Notes: a model not told the origin generated them from the letters alone. A DNA stretch of 64,000 nt from JAHEDH01 sp963753285 (GCA_963753285.1 CAVWBT010000016.1:1-64000); one strand, 5' to 3'. Positions 9,114 through 20,056 are shown, counted from the stretch's first letter. Numbers and translations: made by a program.

Positions 9114-9961
9114 TCAGCTCCCGACTGGACTCGCGGTGATCACCATCAGGTCTCGGTGTGACGATCCGCCGAACGTCGAGCAGATCTCCACCTGTGTGAA
9201 ACCGACGACGTCGAGCAGCGCCCGGTACTCGTCGTCGGTGTAGGCAGCGAGGGTCTCGCAATACGTCTCGACCTGGCCGGTCGAGGCGTCGAGCACGAAC
9301 GAACGAGATGCGGCGATCGCCGACTCCTCGAGCCAGCGTTGCTCCTGAAGGACGATGTGGGGGCCGGGCGCGAACAGCCCGCCCTCAGATGTCCACCAGC
9401 CTGGAGGGGAAGAACCCATCCCTGACGACGGACTCGTGGGTGTGGACCTCGAGCACCAGTGCCCCTCCTGAACGGAGCGTATCCCGGACCCGGCGAATCA
9501 GATCAGGGACCGCCGTTCTCGGAAAGGTGTTGAGCTCGCCGAACAACAGCATGGCGAGGTCATGTCCCGAGCCGAGGTCGGCACTCGAAGATGTCGGCCT
9601 GGACATAGGTGCAGTCGAGGTTCCCTTCGTCGGCGACCTGTCGGGCGTGTTCGATCGACGCCGGTGAGATGTCGACTCCCAGACATGAGCATCCCCGTTC
9701 GGCCAGCCGCTCGGTGTACAGGCCCGGACCGCAACCGAGGTCGAGCACCGAACCGGGTCGGCCGGCCAGCACCGATTCGAACAGCCACTCGACGTGGGCG
9801 TCGACGGTCTCGACCCGTCGACTTGCATGGTCGTGACGCTGATCGAGGTGCTCGCGGAGCATCCGCCGACTGAACTCGGGGTCGTGCCACGGGATCTTCG
9901 AAGGCTCCATCAGCTCTAGCGGGCGCCGGTCGACGATGTCTCTCAGCGAAGCCGCAGTCAC
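9114..9961 (-). CDS. class I SAM-dependent methyltransferase (two frameshifts)
   Basis: A SAM-dependent methyltransferase; the Rossmann motif GSVLDLGCGPGLYTERLAER and the acidic end of strand 2 (LGVDISPASI) are clear. Three frames must be joined: the N-terminal part to about 9577, then LAMLLFGELNTFPRTAVPDL to about 9410, then EGGLFAPGPHIVLQEQRW to the stop at 9114. The joined length is about 280 residues, normal for the family. GTG 9961 overlaps the upstream hydrolase stop (GTGA), so the two are translationally coupled. The substrate is unknown. Confidence 0.8.
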
Positions 9962-11500
9962 GAGCTCGCCGTGTCGGTGTCGAGTGTCTCGGCCTGGACC
10001 CGCCGCATCACCTCGGCGAAGCGGGCCGGCTGGTCGAAGTGCGGCCGATGGCCGGCACCGTCGACCGTGATCCACTGCTTGTTCGGAGCGTCGACCGACG
10101 CGAACCATTCCTCCGCAAGCACCGCCCGGCCGCGGGCCTCGTGCTCGCCGGACACGACATAGAGCGGGACCTCTAGCCGTGGCACGTCGTCACGGAAGTC
10201 GATGTCCTGGAGTTGTGGGTAGATCACCGCTGCGGAGTCGAGGAACCCTCGGAATCCGTTGATCCTGTCCATCCAGGTGTACTCGGGGACGAAGAGGATC
10301 GCCGGCATCTCGTTGGCGGGGTCGAACTCGGGATAGCTGTTCCAGTCGTGTTCGTGCGACGTGGCGTACTCGTACATCCGGACGTCCTCGTACGGCGGCG
10401 GGCCGTTGGTGCGGAGCGTCTCGGCCAGATCGTTGCGACCCGTCCGTTCCGCCCACGCCAGCGTGTCCTCCCAGAACATGACGTCTGTCTCGCGCTGGCT
10501 GACCATCTGCCCGGTACCGACGAACGCCCAGAACAGCTCCGGGTGCTGCTGTGCGGCCAGAACGCCGAGCGTCGATCCCCAGGAGTTCCCGACGACGAAG
10601 ATGCGTCTCCTCGTCGAAGCGGTCCCGCAGGTGGTTGGTCAGCTCGATCGTGTCTGCGACCATCTGCTCGGGGGTCAAGGTGTCGGTCGGGTCGAGACTC
10701 GAATAGGACTTGCCTGCGCCCCGTTGGTCCCATGTCACCACGACGAAGTCCTCCTCGAGGCCGGTGTCGCCTCGCATCGCCCCGATGTCGGTGCCGCCGG
10801 GGCCTCCGGCGAGATACAACAGCACCGGATTGTCGACGTTCCTCCCTCGGATCATCACAACCTGGTCGTGGCCGCCGAGTTCGACAGTCGTCAGCTCGGC
10901 GACACTTCCCTCCAACGGCTCACCGTCTGGACCGATGATCGGTGCGGTCGTGGCGGGCCGGCCGATCGACCCTGCTACGACCAGCACGACGAGGCTCAAC
11001 ACACCGGTCACGGTCCACGATGCGCCACCGAACGTCGCCGGGGCGCCGAGTCGGGCCGCCAGCCAGGCACCGTACAAGGCGCCGGTGGCGAGCGGCAGCA
11101 GTGTCACGAGCCCGTGTGCAACCCGACCGACGACGAAGGCAGCGATGCCCAATGTCGTGTCGAGATGGATTGCGTCGACCGTGGGTCCGGAAACGCCGAG
11201 CCGAACCAGTTCGAAGACGATCACGAAGGCGGCAGGTGCGGCCAGCACCGCCCATTTGCTCCCCAACATCACTCCCGCCACCACGCCGACGAGCAGCGAT
11301 GCGGCGATGGTGACGAGGGCCTCGGACGTCGTGGCGGGCCCCCTCGGCGTGGTCAGCGCGGAGATGACGGCGAACAGCGCAGCGAGACCGGCGACGGCGA
11401 GTACTCCGGCCCACTTCCTCGACCAGATCGTCTCCAGCCAGGCAGTCGGATCGGGCGAGCTGGTCGGGTCGGCTACTTCGATCTTGACGGTCTGGGTCAT
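9958..11500 (-). CDS. membrane-anchored alpha/beta hydrolase (frameshifted near 10605)
   Basis: The first ~200 residues contain about six hydrophobic segments (e.g. VLAVAGLAALFAVISALTT). They are followed by an alpha/beta-hydrolase domain like proline iminopeptidase: LYLAGGPGGTD (oxyanion loop), VTWDQRGAGKSY, the nucleophile elbow GNSWGS across the frameshift, and the terminal His in GAGHRPHFDQP. Joined length is about 513 residues. ATG 11500 has AGGAGAG upstream. The membrane part suggests a peptidase or esterase held at the membrane. It shares a 60-bp promoter element with the next gene upstream. Confidence 0.8.
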
Positions 11501-11522
11501 GGGTCTCTCCTCGGTCGTCGCA

Positions 11523-11582
11523 CCATCGTCGGTCTCTCGATTCGATCGGAGCACATCGCAGCATCAACACGGGATCAACGTG
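11523..11582 (-). promoter_or_regulatory. shared promoter element, copy A
   Basis: This 60-bp stretch starts 22 bases ahead of the hydrolase start and aligns without gaps to 12833-12892, 50 of 60 positions identical. It contains TCAACAC-GGGA-TCAACGTG: two TCAAC half-sites 11 bp apart, the direct-repeat geometry of OmpR/PhoB-family binding sites. An OmpR-type regulator gene begins 1.4 kb away, so it is a candidate binder. Confidence 0.6.
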
Positions 11583-11670
11583 CCGACGGCAAGGATTCGG
11601 GACCCCCGTCCGCCCACACGCCGTGAATGGCGACCGGCACGCTCACCCAGAGATCTCGAGCGACGATCTG

Positions 11671-12807
11671 TCAGCGCCCGAGCCCGTGCAGCGTTCTCGG
11701 GATTGCTCGGAACGGAACGGCTGCCTTGGCGGCCTGATCGGCAGTGCCGGCGAGAAGCAAACCCAACGAAGGTGCGTACCACAACCACGACGCGGTCGAT
11801 CCGGTGTGACCAAGGAGCGGTGGAAGGCTGCGACCCATGGCCATCGCTCTCGACGGGGCAAACCGCATCATCCCGAGGCCGTACTCGATGGGCCATGCCG
11901 GCGATGCGATCGATGCCACACTGCGGGGAAATCCGAAACGATTGAACCTGCGGTGCATCAGCTCCCCGGTCGCTTCGTCTTCGAAGACCCGCCCACAGAA
12001 CAGGGCGCGCCCGAAAGCCAGCACGTCGCTCGTCGTGCCGAAGAGGTCCCCGATGGACCGCAACGCCATCGGCCGATCTTCCAGTGGCCAATCACCCAAC
12101 CAGGACGTAGCGGGGCGACCGACCTCGTCGGGCCGGTCGCCGGGAAACCACGTGTGAGACAGCCCGAGCGGTTCGAACAACAGCCTGCGATGCAGCTCGC
12201 CGATCGGTTGGCCGCTCACCTGCTCGGCGATCACCATCAGCAACTGGTAGTTCGTGTCGGAGTACCGCACCTCGAGGCGGCCTCCGGTGAGGTCCGACGG
12301 AGGGAAATGGGGTGGAACCGAACGAACGCGCTCGACCGCTTCCACGAAACTGAACGCCACATCCCCGGACTCGATCTCGGTGACCAGCCCTCGCTCGCCC
12401 TTCCGATGCTCGACGAGCGAGTCCGGCAAGCCGGTTGCATGGGCCAGCAGATGGGTGACCGTGATCTCGGCAGTCCGGTCGACGCCATCTCGAACATGGA
12501 GACCAGCTTTCAGTTGATCGGGCAGGTACTCCGGGACCGGTGCCCCGAGATCGATCAGCCCCTGCTCGTGGAGGCGCAGCACCAGCGCTGCGATGTACAG
12601 CTTCGTCACGCTGGCCAGGAACCAGGGGGTGTCCGTCGTCATCGGAGCTCCGTCAGGGTTGGCCGCGCCGACTGCATCGCTCCACTCCCAGGAACCGTCG
12701 ATGGCTGCTGCGCCGAGAACGAGGTGCCGTACCTTGCGGTCCGACGAAACCTCCTGGGTCAGCCGCTCCAGCCGAGGGAGAACCTCATCCAAACCGACGG
12801 TCGCCAT
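11671..12807 (-). CDS. serine hydrolase of the class C beta-lactamase fold
   Basis: An intact 378-residue cytoplasmic-looking penicillin-recognising hydrolase; no signal peptide. Catalytic motifs are visible: SVTK (SxxK) in WFLASVTKLYIAALVLRLHE, YSDTNY (YxN) and LLGHTGSTA (HxG). Members are esterases or D-amino-acid peptidases more often than true beta-lactamases. ATG 12807 follows GGAGG. Its promoter shares a 60-bp element with the adjacent hydrolase gene, suggesting co-regulation. Confidence 0.85.
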   Translation of the reverse strand: MATVGLDEVLPRLERLTQEVSSDRKVRHLVLGAAAIDGSWEWSDAVGAANPDGAPMTTDTPWFLASVTKLYIAALVLRLHEQGLIDLGAPVPEYLPDQLKAGLHVRDGVDRTAEITVTHLLAHATGLPDSLVEHRKGERGLVTEIESGDVAFSFVEAVERVRSVPPHFPPSDLTGGRLEVRYSDTNYQLLMVIAEQVSGQPIGELHRRLLFEPLGLSHTWFPGDRPDEVGRPATSWLGDWPLEDRPMALRSIGDLFGTTSDVLAFGRALFCGRVFEDEATGELMHRRFNRFGFPRSVASIASPAWPIEYGLGMMRFAPSRAMAMGRSLPPLLGHTGSTASWLWYAPSLGLLLAGTADQAAKAAVPFRAIPRTLHGLGR

Positions 12808-12832
12808 GGTCGCGTCGCTCCTCCTTCTGATG

Positions 12833-12892
12833 CCATCGTCGGACCGTCGCATCGACCAGAGCACATCGCAGTCTCAACACAGGATCAACGTG
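12833..12892 (-). promoter_or_regulatory. shared promoter element, copy B
   Basis: Second copy of the 60-bp element, starting 25 bases ahead of the beta-lactamase-fold gene. The invariant core is GAGCACATCGCAG followed by TCAACAC-n-GGATCAACGTG. It lies in the divergent gap shared with the response regulator gene, consistent with regulation by that protein; binding itself is inferred. Confidence 0.6.
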
Positions 12893-13030
12893 TCTGCCGG
12901 CACCGCGGCGAGCCCAGAGGTCGCACTGCGGAGATGCGTCACGATCAGGACCAAGTCCATACGCCCGGGGTCCGATGGCAGGGGCGGCGTGAACCTTCGG
13001 TCCTTAAGTTGTTCAAGAGGAGGTCCGCAC

Positions 13031-13739
13031 GTGCGTGAGCGTCAGGCCCACATCGCAGTGGTCGAAGACGACACCGAGCTGAGAAACACCATTCGAGACG
13101 TTCTGGAGGAGGACGGTTTCGAGGTGACCGGACTCGAGCGATGGGGAGAAGCTGCTCGGGTTGCTGGGGCATCGACGTCCGGATCTGGTCGTGCTCGATC
13201 TCGGTCTGCCCGGGGTGGGTGGTCTCGATCTGCTGCGCCGACTCGTGGACGCAGGGCGGATCCCGACGATCATCGTCAGCGGCCGCGGCGCAGAGACCGA
13301 CCGCGTCGTCGGGCTCGAACTCGGGGCCGATGACTACCTCGCCAAGCCCTTCAGCCATCGAGAGCTCCTGGCCCGAGTCCATGCCGTGCTCCGGAGGATC
13401 GATGCGGAGCCGCCCGACGACATACTGGGCTTCGACGGCCTCGCGATCGATCTGAGAACGCGCGACGTGACCGTGAACGACACGCCGGTGACGTTGACCG
13501 CCAAGGAGTTCGAGCTGTTGGCCTTCCTCGCCTCGTCGCCCCGGCAGGTGTTCTCGAAGGAGGTCCTCCTCGATCGAGTGTGGGGCTCGTCGGCAGAGTG
13601 GCAGGACACGGCGACGGTGAGCGAGCACATCCATCGTCTCCGGCGCAAGCTCGCCGGCGATGGCGACGAGAGCGGCTGGATCGAGACACTTCGGGGAGCG
13701 GGCTACCGGTTCGTGTCCAGCGGACCGAGGCCGGATTGA
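13031..13739 (+). CDS. OmpR/PhoB-type response regulator (frameshifted near 13141)
   Basis: Receiver domain: IAVVEDDTELRNTIRDVLEE with the acidic pocket, phospho-acceptor Asp in DLVVLDLGLPG, Lys in DDYLAKPFSHRELLARV. The winged-helix effector has VTLTAKEFELLAFLASSPRQ and SEHIHRLRRKL...GAGYRF. One base is missing near 13141 in a G-run; the two halves otherwise join exactly (about 236 residues). GTG 13031 is preceded by AGGAGG. The hybrid kinase follows 62 bases later, its likely partner. Confidence 0.88.
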
Positions 13740-13801
13740 GCTGCTGTTGAAGTGAGTCCCAGCGGCGGTTGACACCGCACGAGCGAGGTTGAACCCCACA
13801 G

Positions 13802-15704
13802 ATGGCGCACAACGACCCACATCGCAAGCAGGATCGATGGTCGCGAGGCCCCGGACTCGACGATCCGTCCGTCTCACCGCTGCGCGCCGTCGCAGCGGGT
13901 TTCCCCGGCGGAGCCGCACATGTCTCGGGGTCCTCGCTCTGGCTGAACCGACACGCCCAGGAGATCGTGGGCTACGACAACGCCCAACTCGATTCGGTCG
14001 ACGCCTGGGGACGCGCCGTCTACCGGAGAACGCGATGCCCAGGCGCGAACCGTCTACCTCGAGGCCCGAGCGGCCGGATTCCCCCGACCCGAGATGCTCA
14101 CCGTCACCCGAAAGGACGGGACCGAGCGTCTCGTCGAGTTCAGCGCGTTCCTCGGCGTCGACGAGGAGCTCTGGATCATGCGCGACGTCACCGACGCCGT
14201 GCACGCCGAACGTGAGCTGATCGAACGAGGCCAGCGGCTCGACGTCGCAGTGACCGCGTCCGGCCTCGGAATCTGGGAGTGGGATCTCGAGAACGATCTG
14301 GTGACAGGGGACCGCCGAACCCTCCGACTGTTCGGGCTCGCAGACGCAGACGCAGATCAGCCGAGGCGTCGCTACGTCGAACGCGTGACCGAAGAGGATC
14401 GCGCTCGATTCGACGAGTTGCGGAATACGATCTCGGCGGCAGGCGCGTTCGACGTCGAGCTTCGTGTGCGCAGCGACCATGGCCGTACCCGCTGGCTGCG
14501 GCTCTACGGGACCATCGACGACACCGATGCCCGGCGCGGTCGCGTGATCGGTGCGGTGAGAGACATCGACTCCTACAAGCGGCTGGACGAGCGACTCGTA
14601 CACGCCGCCCAGATGGAGTCGCTCGGCCAGCTCGCCGGAGGCGTGGCCCACGACTTCAACAATCTGCTGGCCGTCATACAGGGTCAGGTCGAATTCGTGA
14701 TGAAGGATCCGGGGCTCACGGAGAAGAGCTTGGCACGACTCAGCTCGATCGAGCGGGCAGTGACCCGTGGCGCCGACATGGTGGCGGCGCTGATGCAGCT
14801 CGGGCGGTCGAGCGCGTCGTCGTCTGCGGTGATCGATGTCCACGAGCAGGTCGAGTCGGCGTTGGATTCGCTCGAACGGATGGTCGGCGCCGACATCACC
14901 GTCTCGCTCGATCTGGCCGCGTCCAGCCCGTTCGTGAGATTCGACGAAGCGCGGTTCTCCGCGGTGATCCTCAACCTCGCCACCAACGCCCGGGACGCCA
15001 TGCCGCTCGGCGGGCACCTCGCACTCGGAACCCGCGACGTCGAACCGCTCGAGGGGAACCGTTCGTTCGAACTGACGATCGAAGACACCGGCATCGGCAT
15101 GGATGCCGAGACCCGCGAGCGGATCTTCGAGCCGTTCTTCACCACCAAGAACGAAGGGCTCGGGACCGGCCTCGGCCTCGCCTCCGTCTACGACACCGTG
15201 CTCGATGCAGGCGGGTCGATCGACGTCACCTCGACTCCGGGCGCCGGGACGACCTTCACGATCACATTCCCTGTCACGCTGCCGGCGGCGGTGCCGGCAG
15301 CGAAGCCCGAGAGCCCGACCGATACGCCCGATCGAAGAAACCACTCCATCCTCGTCGTCGAAGACGACGCCGCCATTCTCGATCTCACCGCCGAGCTGCT
15401 CCGCAACGCCGGATACGACGTGGCTACCGCGTCAGGGCCCGACGTGGCGATCGAGCGGATCGACGATGGCGTCGTGCCCGACCTGCTGCTCACCGATGTG
15501 GTCATGCCCGGCATGTCCGGACCTGTGCTGGCGGACATCCTCGGTGCGCGATTGCCCGCCATGCGGGTCCTGTTCATGTCCGGATACACCCAGGAGCGGC
15601 AGGGCGCAGTCGCGATCGATGCCGATCAACTGATCCACAAGCCGTTCAACCATCGCCAGCTCCTGGACCGGATCGACGCGACCCTGGCTCGCGGCGGTGC
15701 GTGA
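13802..15704 (+). CDS. PAS hybrid histidine kinase with C-terminal receiver (frameshifted near 14023)
   Basis: No membrane segment is visible, so it is probably a cytoplasmic sensor. Order: PAS-like (SSLWLNRHAQEIVGYDNAQ), a second PAS/PAC (GLGIWEWDLENDLVTGD...GRTRWLRLYGTI), dimerisation box with His in QLAGGVAHDFNNLLAVI, ATPase motifs NARDAM, EDTGIGM and GTGLGLASVYD, then a receiver with LVVEDD, LLTDVVMPGMSG and HKPFNHRQLL. A single extra base near 14023 splits the first PAS. About 634 residues. It resembles BaeS/blue-light-kinase-like PAS-HWE/NtrB hybrids rather than classical membrane sensors. Confidence 0.87.
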
Positions 15705-17000
15705 TCGTGAGACGAACAACCCGCACCGCCGTCGCCGTCGTGGTCGCCGTGGCCCTGGCTGCGTGCGCTCCTCAATCCGCCGTCGAGACCCGGCAGTCCG
15801 GCTCCTCTGCCGGCGACCACACCCCACTCGAGACGGTCGATCTCGTCCGTCAGGAACGTGGAGCTCGTGGCGCGCTGGCGCTCCTCGTCAGTGACGGAGA
15901 GCGGTGGGAGTTCACGTCGGGAGCGGCCGACACGGCCGGTGCGCCGGTCACGATCGACATGCGCTTCCGGATCGGCTCCATCACCAAACCGATCGTCGCC
16001 GCCCTCGCCCTCGACCAGGTCGATCAGGCTGCCTTGAGCCTCGATCGTGACATCACCGACCTGGTCGGCCCGCCGCTCAGAAGCTCCCCTGCGGTGAGCC
16101 TCAGAAGCCTGCTCAACCACACCAGCGGCATCTTCGACATCGGAAACGAAGGCGACGCCATCGCTGACGTCGCAAGACTGACCGATGCCGGCTTGCTCGA
16201 AGAAGTCGAGGCTCTCCACGCCGGGGCAGCCGACGGGAAGCAGGTGGTCGCCTCAGACCGGCTCACCATCGGGCTCGCCGAGACCCACGACCGCTACTTC
16301 GACCCGGGCACCGGTCACCACTACAGCAACACCAACTATCAGATCATCGGCCTTGCCCTCACCGCGGTGACCGGGCGACCGCTCGCAGAACTACTCGAGT
16401 CGGCGATCACCGGACCGCTCGGTCTCACCGACACGTCGCTCGCACCCCACGACCGGAGCACACCCGCACTTCCGCGGATACGTCACCGACGCCGCCACCG
16501 GCGAAGAGGTCGACGTGAGCGACGACCTCCTGGCGTTCGGCAACGGTGCCAGCGGCGGGATCATCTCCACCGCGGACGACCTGCTCACGATCATGACCGA
16601 ACTCGTCCACGGTTCCCTCTTGCCCGGTGACCTCCAGATCAGGATGCAGACCCCGACACGCCAGTCGGGCGGCACCTATGGCCTCGGGCTGGCGGTGTAC
16701 GAGCTGTCGTGCGGCCGCTTCTACGGACACGAAGGCCGCGTCAACGGCACGGCCTCGATCGCCCTCGTCGCCGCCGACCGGCCCGATCACGCCCTCGTCG
16801 CCGCATTCAACAGCACCGACGACCAGACCGGCCTCGGCTCGTTCGCCGAACGCTTGTTGTGCCCTTCCGAAGCTGCGCCAAAACGACTCGATCCCCGTGA
16901 CCGAGGACGAGACATGAGCTCGACACACCGGCACGGACACGAATCGCCACTACGGGTCGAGGCTCACCACCCGACCGGATCAGACAGGAGAACGACATGA
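15701..17000 (+). CDS. lipoprotein serine hydrolase, beta-lactamase fold (frameshifted near 16470)
   Basis: An exported hydrolase: signal peptide VRRTTRTAVAVVVAVALAAC with lipobox ALAAC. Catalytic motifs SITK, YSNTNY and a HEG loop (YGHEGRVNG) fit the class C fold. The frame breaks near 16470 and resumes as FRGYVTDAATGEEVDVSD. The end is uncertain: the resumed frame stops at 17000 in an ATGA overlap with the next gene, but another frame shift near 16865 would give a stop at 16917. GTG 15701 overlaps the kinase stop, so it belongs to the two-component operon. Confidence 0.8.
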
Positions 17001-17914
17001 CGACGGTGGGCACACCAACCCCATCGATTCCGGACCCGAGGCTCGGCGCGACCGGGCTCCAAACCGGAGACAACGAACAAACCGAGAAGCCGATCTCGCT
17101 CCTCGTATTCTTCTCGATCGCCTTCGGACTGTCGTGGGGAATCGGCGCGCTCGGAGCGTTCTTCCAAGAGCAGATCGAAGCGGTCACCGGCCCGATGGGG
17201 ATGACGAACCCGTTGTTCATGCTGGTGGTCTACTCGCCTGCCATTGCAGGCATCGGGCTCGTGTGGCGGCATCACGGACGGGTTGGACTGCGCCGATACT
17301 TCCGACGTCTACTCATGTGGCGGATGCCTTTGGCTTGGTGGGCGTATCTGATCGTCGGCATGCCCGCCGTCTTCTACCTGGGGGCAGTGATCAAAGGGGA
17401 GAGCTTCGACCCGTTCCCGTTCTCCCCGTGGTACTCCGTCCTTCCGGCGCTCGGTCTCACGCTCATCCTCGGCCCGATGGAAGAGTTCGGGTGGCGGGGT
17501 GTGGCGTTGCCGCTGCTCCAGCGCAGAATGGCGCCGATCTGGGCGGGCCTGCTCCTGAGCACGCTCTGGGCGACCTGGCACCTGCCGGCGTTTCTGCTCG
17601 AAGGGACTCCGCAGAGCGAGTGGTCCTTCGGGGCGTTCTTCGTCGGGCTCGTCGCCATCGAGCTGACGTTGACACCGATGTTCGATGCCGCCCGGGGCAG
17701 CCTCCTCATCCCGATCCTCTACCACTTCCAGCTGAACGGACCGGTCTGGCCCGACGCACAGCCGATCGACTCGTTCCTGTTCATCGCAATCGCCGTCGTC
17801 GTCGTGGTGGTGAATCGCCGGAAGCTGTTCTCGCGGGGCGAGGCCCCGACAGACCTGTTCGCCCCGACCTCCGATGCCACGAACGACACCACGAGCCCAG
17901 TGACCGCTAGTTGA
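16997..17914 (+). CDS. CPBP-family intramembrane metalloprotease
   Basis: About 305 residues with seven or eight hydrophobic segments. The Abi/CPBP core is present: EEFGWRGVALPLLQRR (EExxxR), the histidine in WATWHLPAFLLEG and a late polar HFQLN motif. Such proteases cleave within membranes, as in CAAX processing or bacteriocin immunity. ATG 16997 has AGGAG upstream and overlaps the preceding reading frame. An intact gene in the kinase-led transcript. Confidence 0.88.
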   Translation: MTTVGTPTPSIPDPRLGATGLQTGDNEQTEKPISLLVFFSIAFGLSWGIGALGAFFQEQIEAVTGPMGMTNPLFMLVVYSPAIAGIGLVWRHHGRVGLRRYFRRLLMWRMPLAWWAYLIVGMPAVFYLGAVIKGESFDPFPFSPWYSVLPALGLTLILGPMEEFGWRGVALPLLQRRMAPIWAGLLLSTLWATWHLPAFLLEGTPQSEWSFGAFFVGLVAIELTLTPMFDAARGSLLIPILYHFQLNGPVWPDAQPIDSFLFIAIAVVVVVVNRRKLFSRGEAPTDLFAPTSDATNDTTSPVTAS

Positions 17915-17931
17915 GGAGAGGAGAACCCGCC

Positions 17932-18811
17932 ATGACCAAGACCCTTCGTGTCCCGACAGCACCGACCATCGCCGCACGACGATCGAGGTGGATGCCGGCG
18001 GCGACGATGCTGCTCGGCGTCGGCGCCGCAGCGGTGTCGTTGCTCGGCCCGCTCGTGACCGGGACCATCGATTACCACGTCTCGGAGAACGTCGTGAACC
18101 AGGTCGCCGGCGGCGACTTCGCCGGGCTGGTGCTCGTGGCGCCCGTGTCGGTGCTCGCGGCGTTCCTGCTCTGGCGTGGACACCGCGCCGGCCCCGTGCT
18201 GGCGATCGGGCCGGCGCTGTATGGCCTCTACATGTACAGCCAACTCGCCGTGAGTGGCGACATCACCCGATACCCCGGCAACAGCGAACGGTTCTTCCTC
18301 CTGTATCTCGGGTTGTTCGTGCTGGCGGGGGCCATCGCGGTCGCGGGCCTGGTCTCTGATCGACGCCGAGCTCGCGTCGCCGTCCCGGGCGGTGGACCGA
18401 GCATTCGCCTGGTTCCTGGTCGTGGTGGCGGCGTTCCTCACGATCGGACTGCACCTGCGGGGCATGCTGGATGCCTGGTCGGCGACACCCGCGAGCAGCG
18501 AGTACCTCGCCGATCCGGTGGTGTTCTGGCTCGTGAAGTTCATGGACCTGGGGATCGTCGTACCGGCGCTGGCCGTGACCGCCTTCGGGATCCTCGGTGG
18601 CCGGCGCTGGGCGGCGAAAGCCCGCTTCGTCGCTGCCGGCTGGCCCGCGCTGCTGGGTAGTTCGGTCGCCGGGATGGCGATCGTCATGCAGGCGAACGGC
18701 GACCCGGCGGCCAGCACTGCGAACACCGTCGTGTTCGGTGCGTTCGCTGTCATCGCCCTGGGTTTCGCGTGGGGCATCTACCGGCCGCTGTTCCGACGGA
18801 CCGAGAGCTGA
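17932..18811 (+). CDS. polytopic membrane protein (frameshifted near 18357)
   Basis: About 293 residues with roughly eight transmembrane stretches, beginning WMPAATMLLGVGAAAVSLLG and, after the shift, FAWFLVVVAAFLTIGLHLRG. No enzymatic motif is seen. ATG 17932 follows GAGGAGAG, 17 bases after the CPBP stop, so it is in the same operon. Function unknown. Confidence 0.7.
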
Positions 18812-18825
18812 GAGGAGCGCCGAGG

Positions 18826-19521
18826 ATGTGCGATCAGGCGGCGGACGTTCCAGCGGATCGTCGGGTCGTCGAGGCCGACTCCGGATCGGAGGCCGACATC
18901 TCGACGAGTGCTGAAGATGTCGTCTGGATGCTCGATGTGATGGACGGATGCGGTGCGAATCCGATCGTCGCCGGCGGTTGGGGCGTCGATGCGCTGGCGG
19001 GGGAGCAGACCCGAGAGCATCGTGATCTCGACGTGCTCGTCCGGAGCGACGCACTCGGCGCCCTCTTGGACGCGTTCCTCGCTGCCGGCTTCGAGGTGAC
19101 CGAGGACTGGCTCCCGGTACGCATCGAGCTCAGCGACACCGCAAGGGAACGCCACGTCGACCTGCATCCGATCCACATGCTCCAGAACGGCGACTGGTGG
19201 CAACACCTTCCGGAGGGTCAGAGCCTCGACTCCCAGGCATCCCATGCGACGGTTGGTCGCATCGGGGAGACCGCAGTTCGCGGTCTGACGGCCGCCCGGC
19301 AACAGGAGCTCCACACCGGATACACCCACAGGAGCCAGGACAGACATGACCTCGATGTGCTGCACCGGATCAGCTTGCGACCGACCCGATCGCCAGCACC
19401 TGACGTAGGCGGAAGTGTCGCTCACCGCGACACACAGTCACGAGGCGCTGGAGTTCGACCACGTCGATATCTGGCCGTCGAGGAACCAGACATGAGGAGA
19501 AGAGATGAGACGCAACCGTGA
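18826..19521 (+). CDS. AadB/LinB-like nucleotidyltransferase domain protein
   Basis: Contains IVAGGWGVDALAGEQTREHR followed by DLDVLV, the GG-W-x-D-x14-DxD signature of the aminoglycoside-2''-adenylyltransferase-type family, and HVDLHPIHM as third acidic strand. These transfer AMP to hydroxyls of small molecules, sometimes antibiotics, but most environmental members are uncharacterised. About 231 residues; the last ~60 look unlike the family, so the true end may be earlier or shifted. ATG 18826 follows GAGGAG; 14 bases from the previous gene. Confidence 0.75.
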   Translation: MCDQAADVPADRRVVEADSGSEADISTSAEDVVWMLDVMDGCGANPIVAGGWGVDALAGEQTREHRDLDVLVRSDALGALLDAFLAAGFEVTEDWLPVRIELSDTARERHVDLHPIHMLQNGDWWQHLPEGQSLDSQASHATVGRIGETAVRGLTAARQQELHTGYTHRSQDRHDLDVLHRISLRPTRSPAPDVGGSVAHRDTQSRGAGVRPRRYLAVEEPDMRRRDETQP

Positions 19522-20056
19522 GCTCGAGGTCGAACCGACACGATCGGCGGCCGACGTCGAATGGACGACGACCGTGACTGCGCGTCTCCCCGACTGCCCG
19601 AGCGTCCGGGCGGGTTGGGAGAGGCTGGCCACTCAGACACGATGGCCCGAGTGGAGGTCGGCGAGTGAGATGCGCAGCGTCGACGTCGCCACGACCCTCC
19701 TTCCACCCGCCACCGAACCGCTCAGTGCGGGCGACGAGTACGTGGTGAGAGTGAGTCGCTTCATGAACATCCGCTGTCGGGTGCTCGAATCGTTCGGAGG
19801 GTCTGAGTCGGAACCCAGGCCCGAGGCGGTGTTCGACGCTGTCGGCCTCACCCTCGGCGGTCTGGTCAGGGCTCGCTTCCGCTTCACGCTGTTCACAACC
19901 GAGGACGGCACCGTGGTGGCCCGAGCCCAGGAGAAGGTCGATTCGCCATCGTTCCTGTCACCAGACAGAAAGAAGCTCGCACGCGAACACGAGCACACGT
20001 TCAGAGACCTGAACGAGAGCTTCCTCTCAACGGGCGAAACGTCGAGCGCCTCGTGA
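19505..20056 (+). CDS. SRPBCC-like protein
   Basis: A 183-residue START/Bet v1-like protein. The recurrent pattern is visible: an N-terminal strand-helix region with WERLATQTRWPEWRSASEM, middle strands ending in DEYVVRVSRFMNIRCRVLE, and FRFTLFTTEDGTVVARAQEKV. It probably binds a lipid or hydrophobic ligand; no substrate can be read. ATG 19505 follows GAGGAGAAG and overlaps the preceding gene by 17 bases. Confidence 0.65.
   Translation: MRRNRELEVEPTRSAADVEWTTTVTARLPDCPSVRAGWERLATQTRWPEWRSASEMRSVDVATTLLPPATEPLSAGDEYVVRVSRFMNIRCRVLESFGGSESEPRPEAVFDAVGLTLGGLVRARFRFTLFTTEDGTVVARAQEKVDSPSFLSPDRKKLAREHEHTFRDLNESFLSTGETSSAS

Noticed and set aside
11671..12807. true beta-lactamase
   Set aside because: No signal peptide and the context is of serine hydrolases; the fold includes many esterases and peptidases.
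12945..15344. 799-codon minus-strand open frame
   Set aside because: It is antisense to the response regulator and hybrid kinase, has no family motif and reflects GC-rich codon bias.
18826..19521. antibiotic-resistance gene call
   Set aside because: The nucleotidyltransferase signature is present, but environmental members are mostly uncharacterised; resistance cannot be claimed from sequence.
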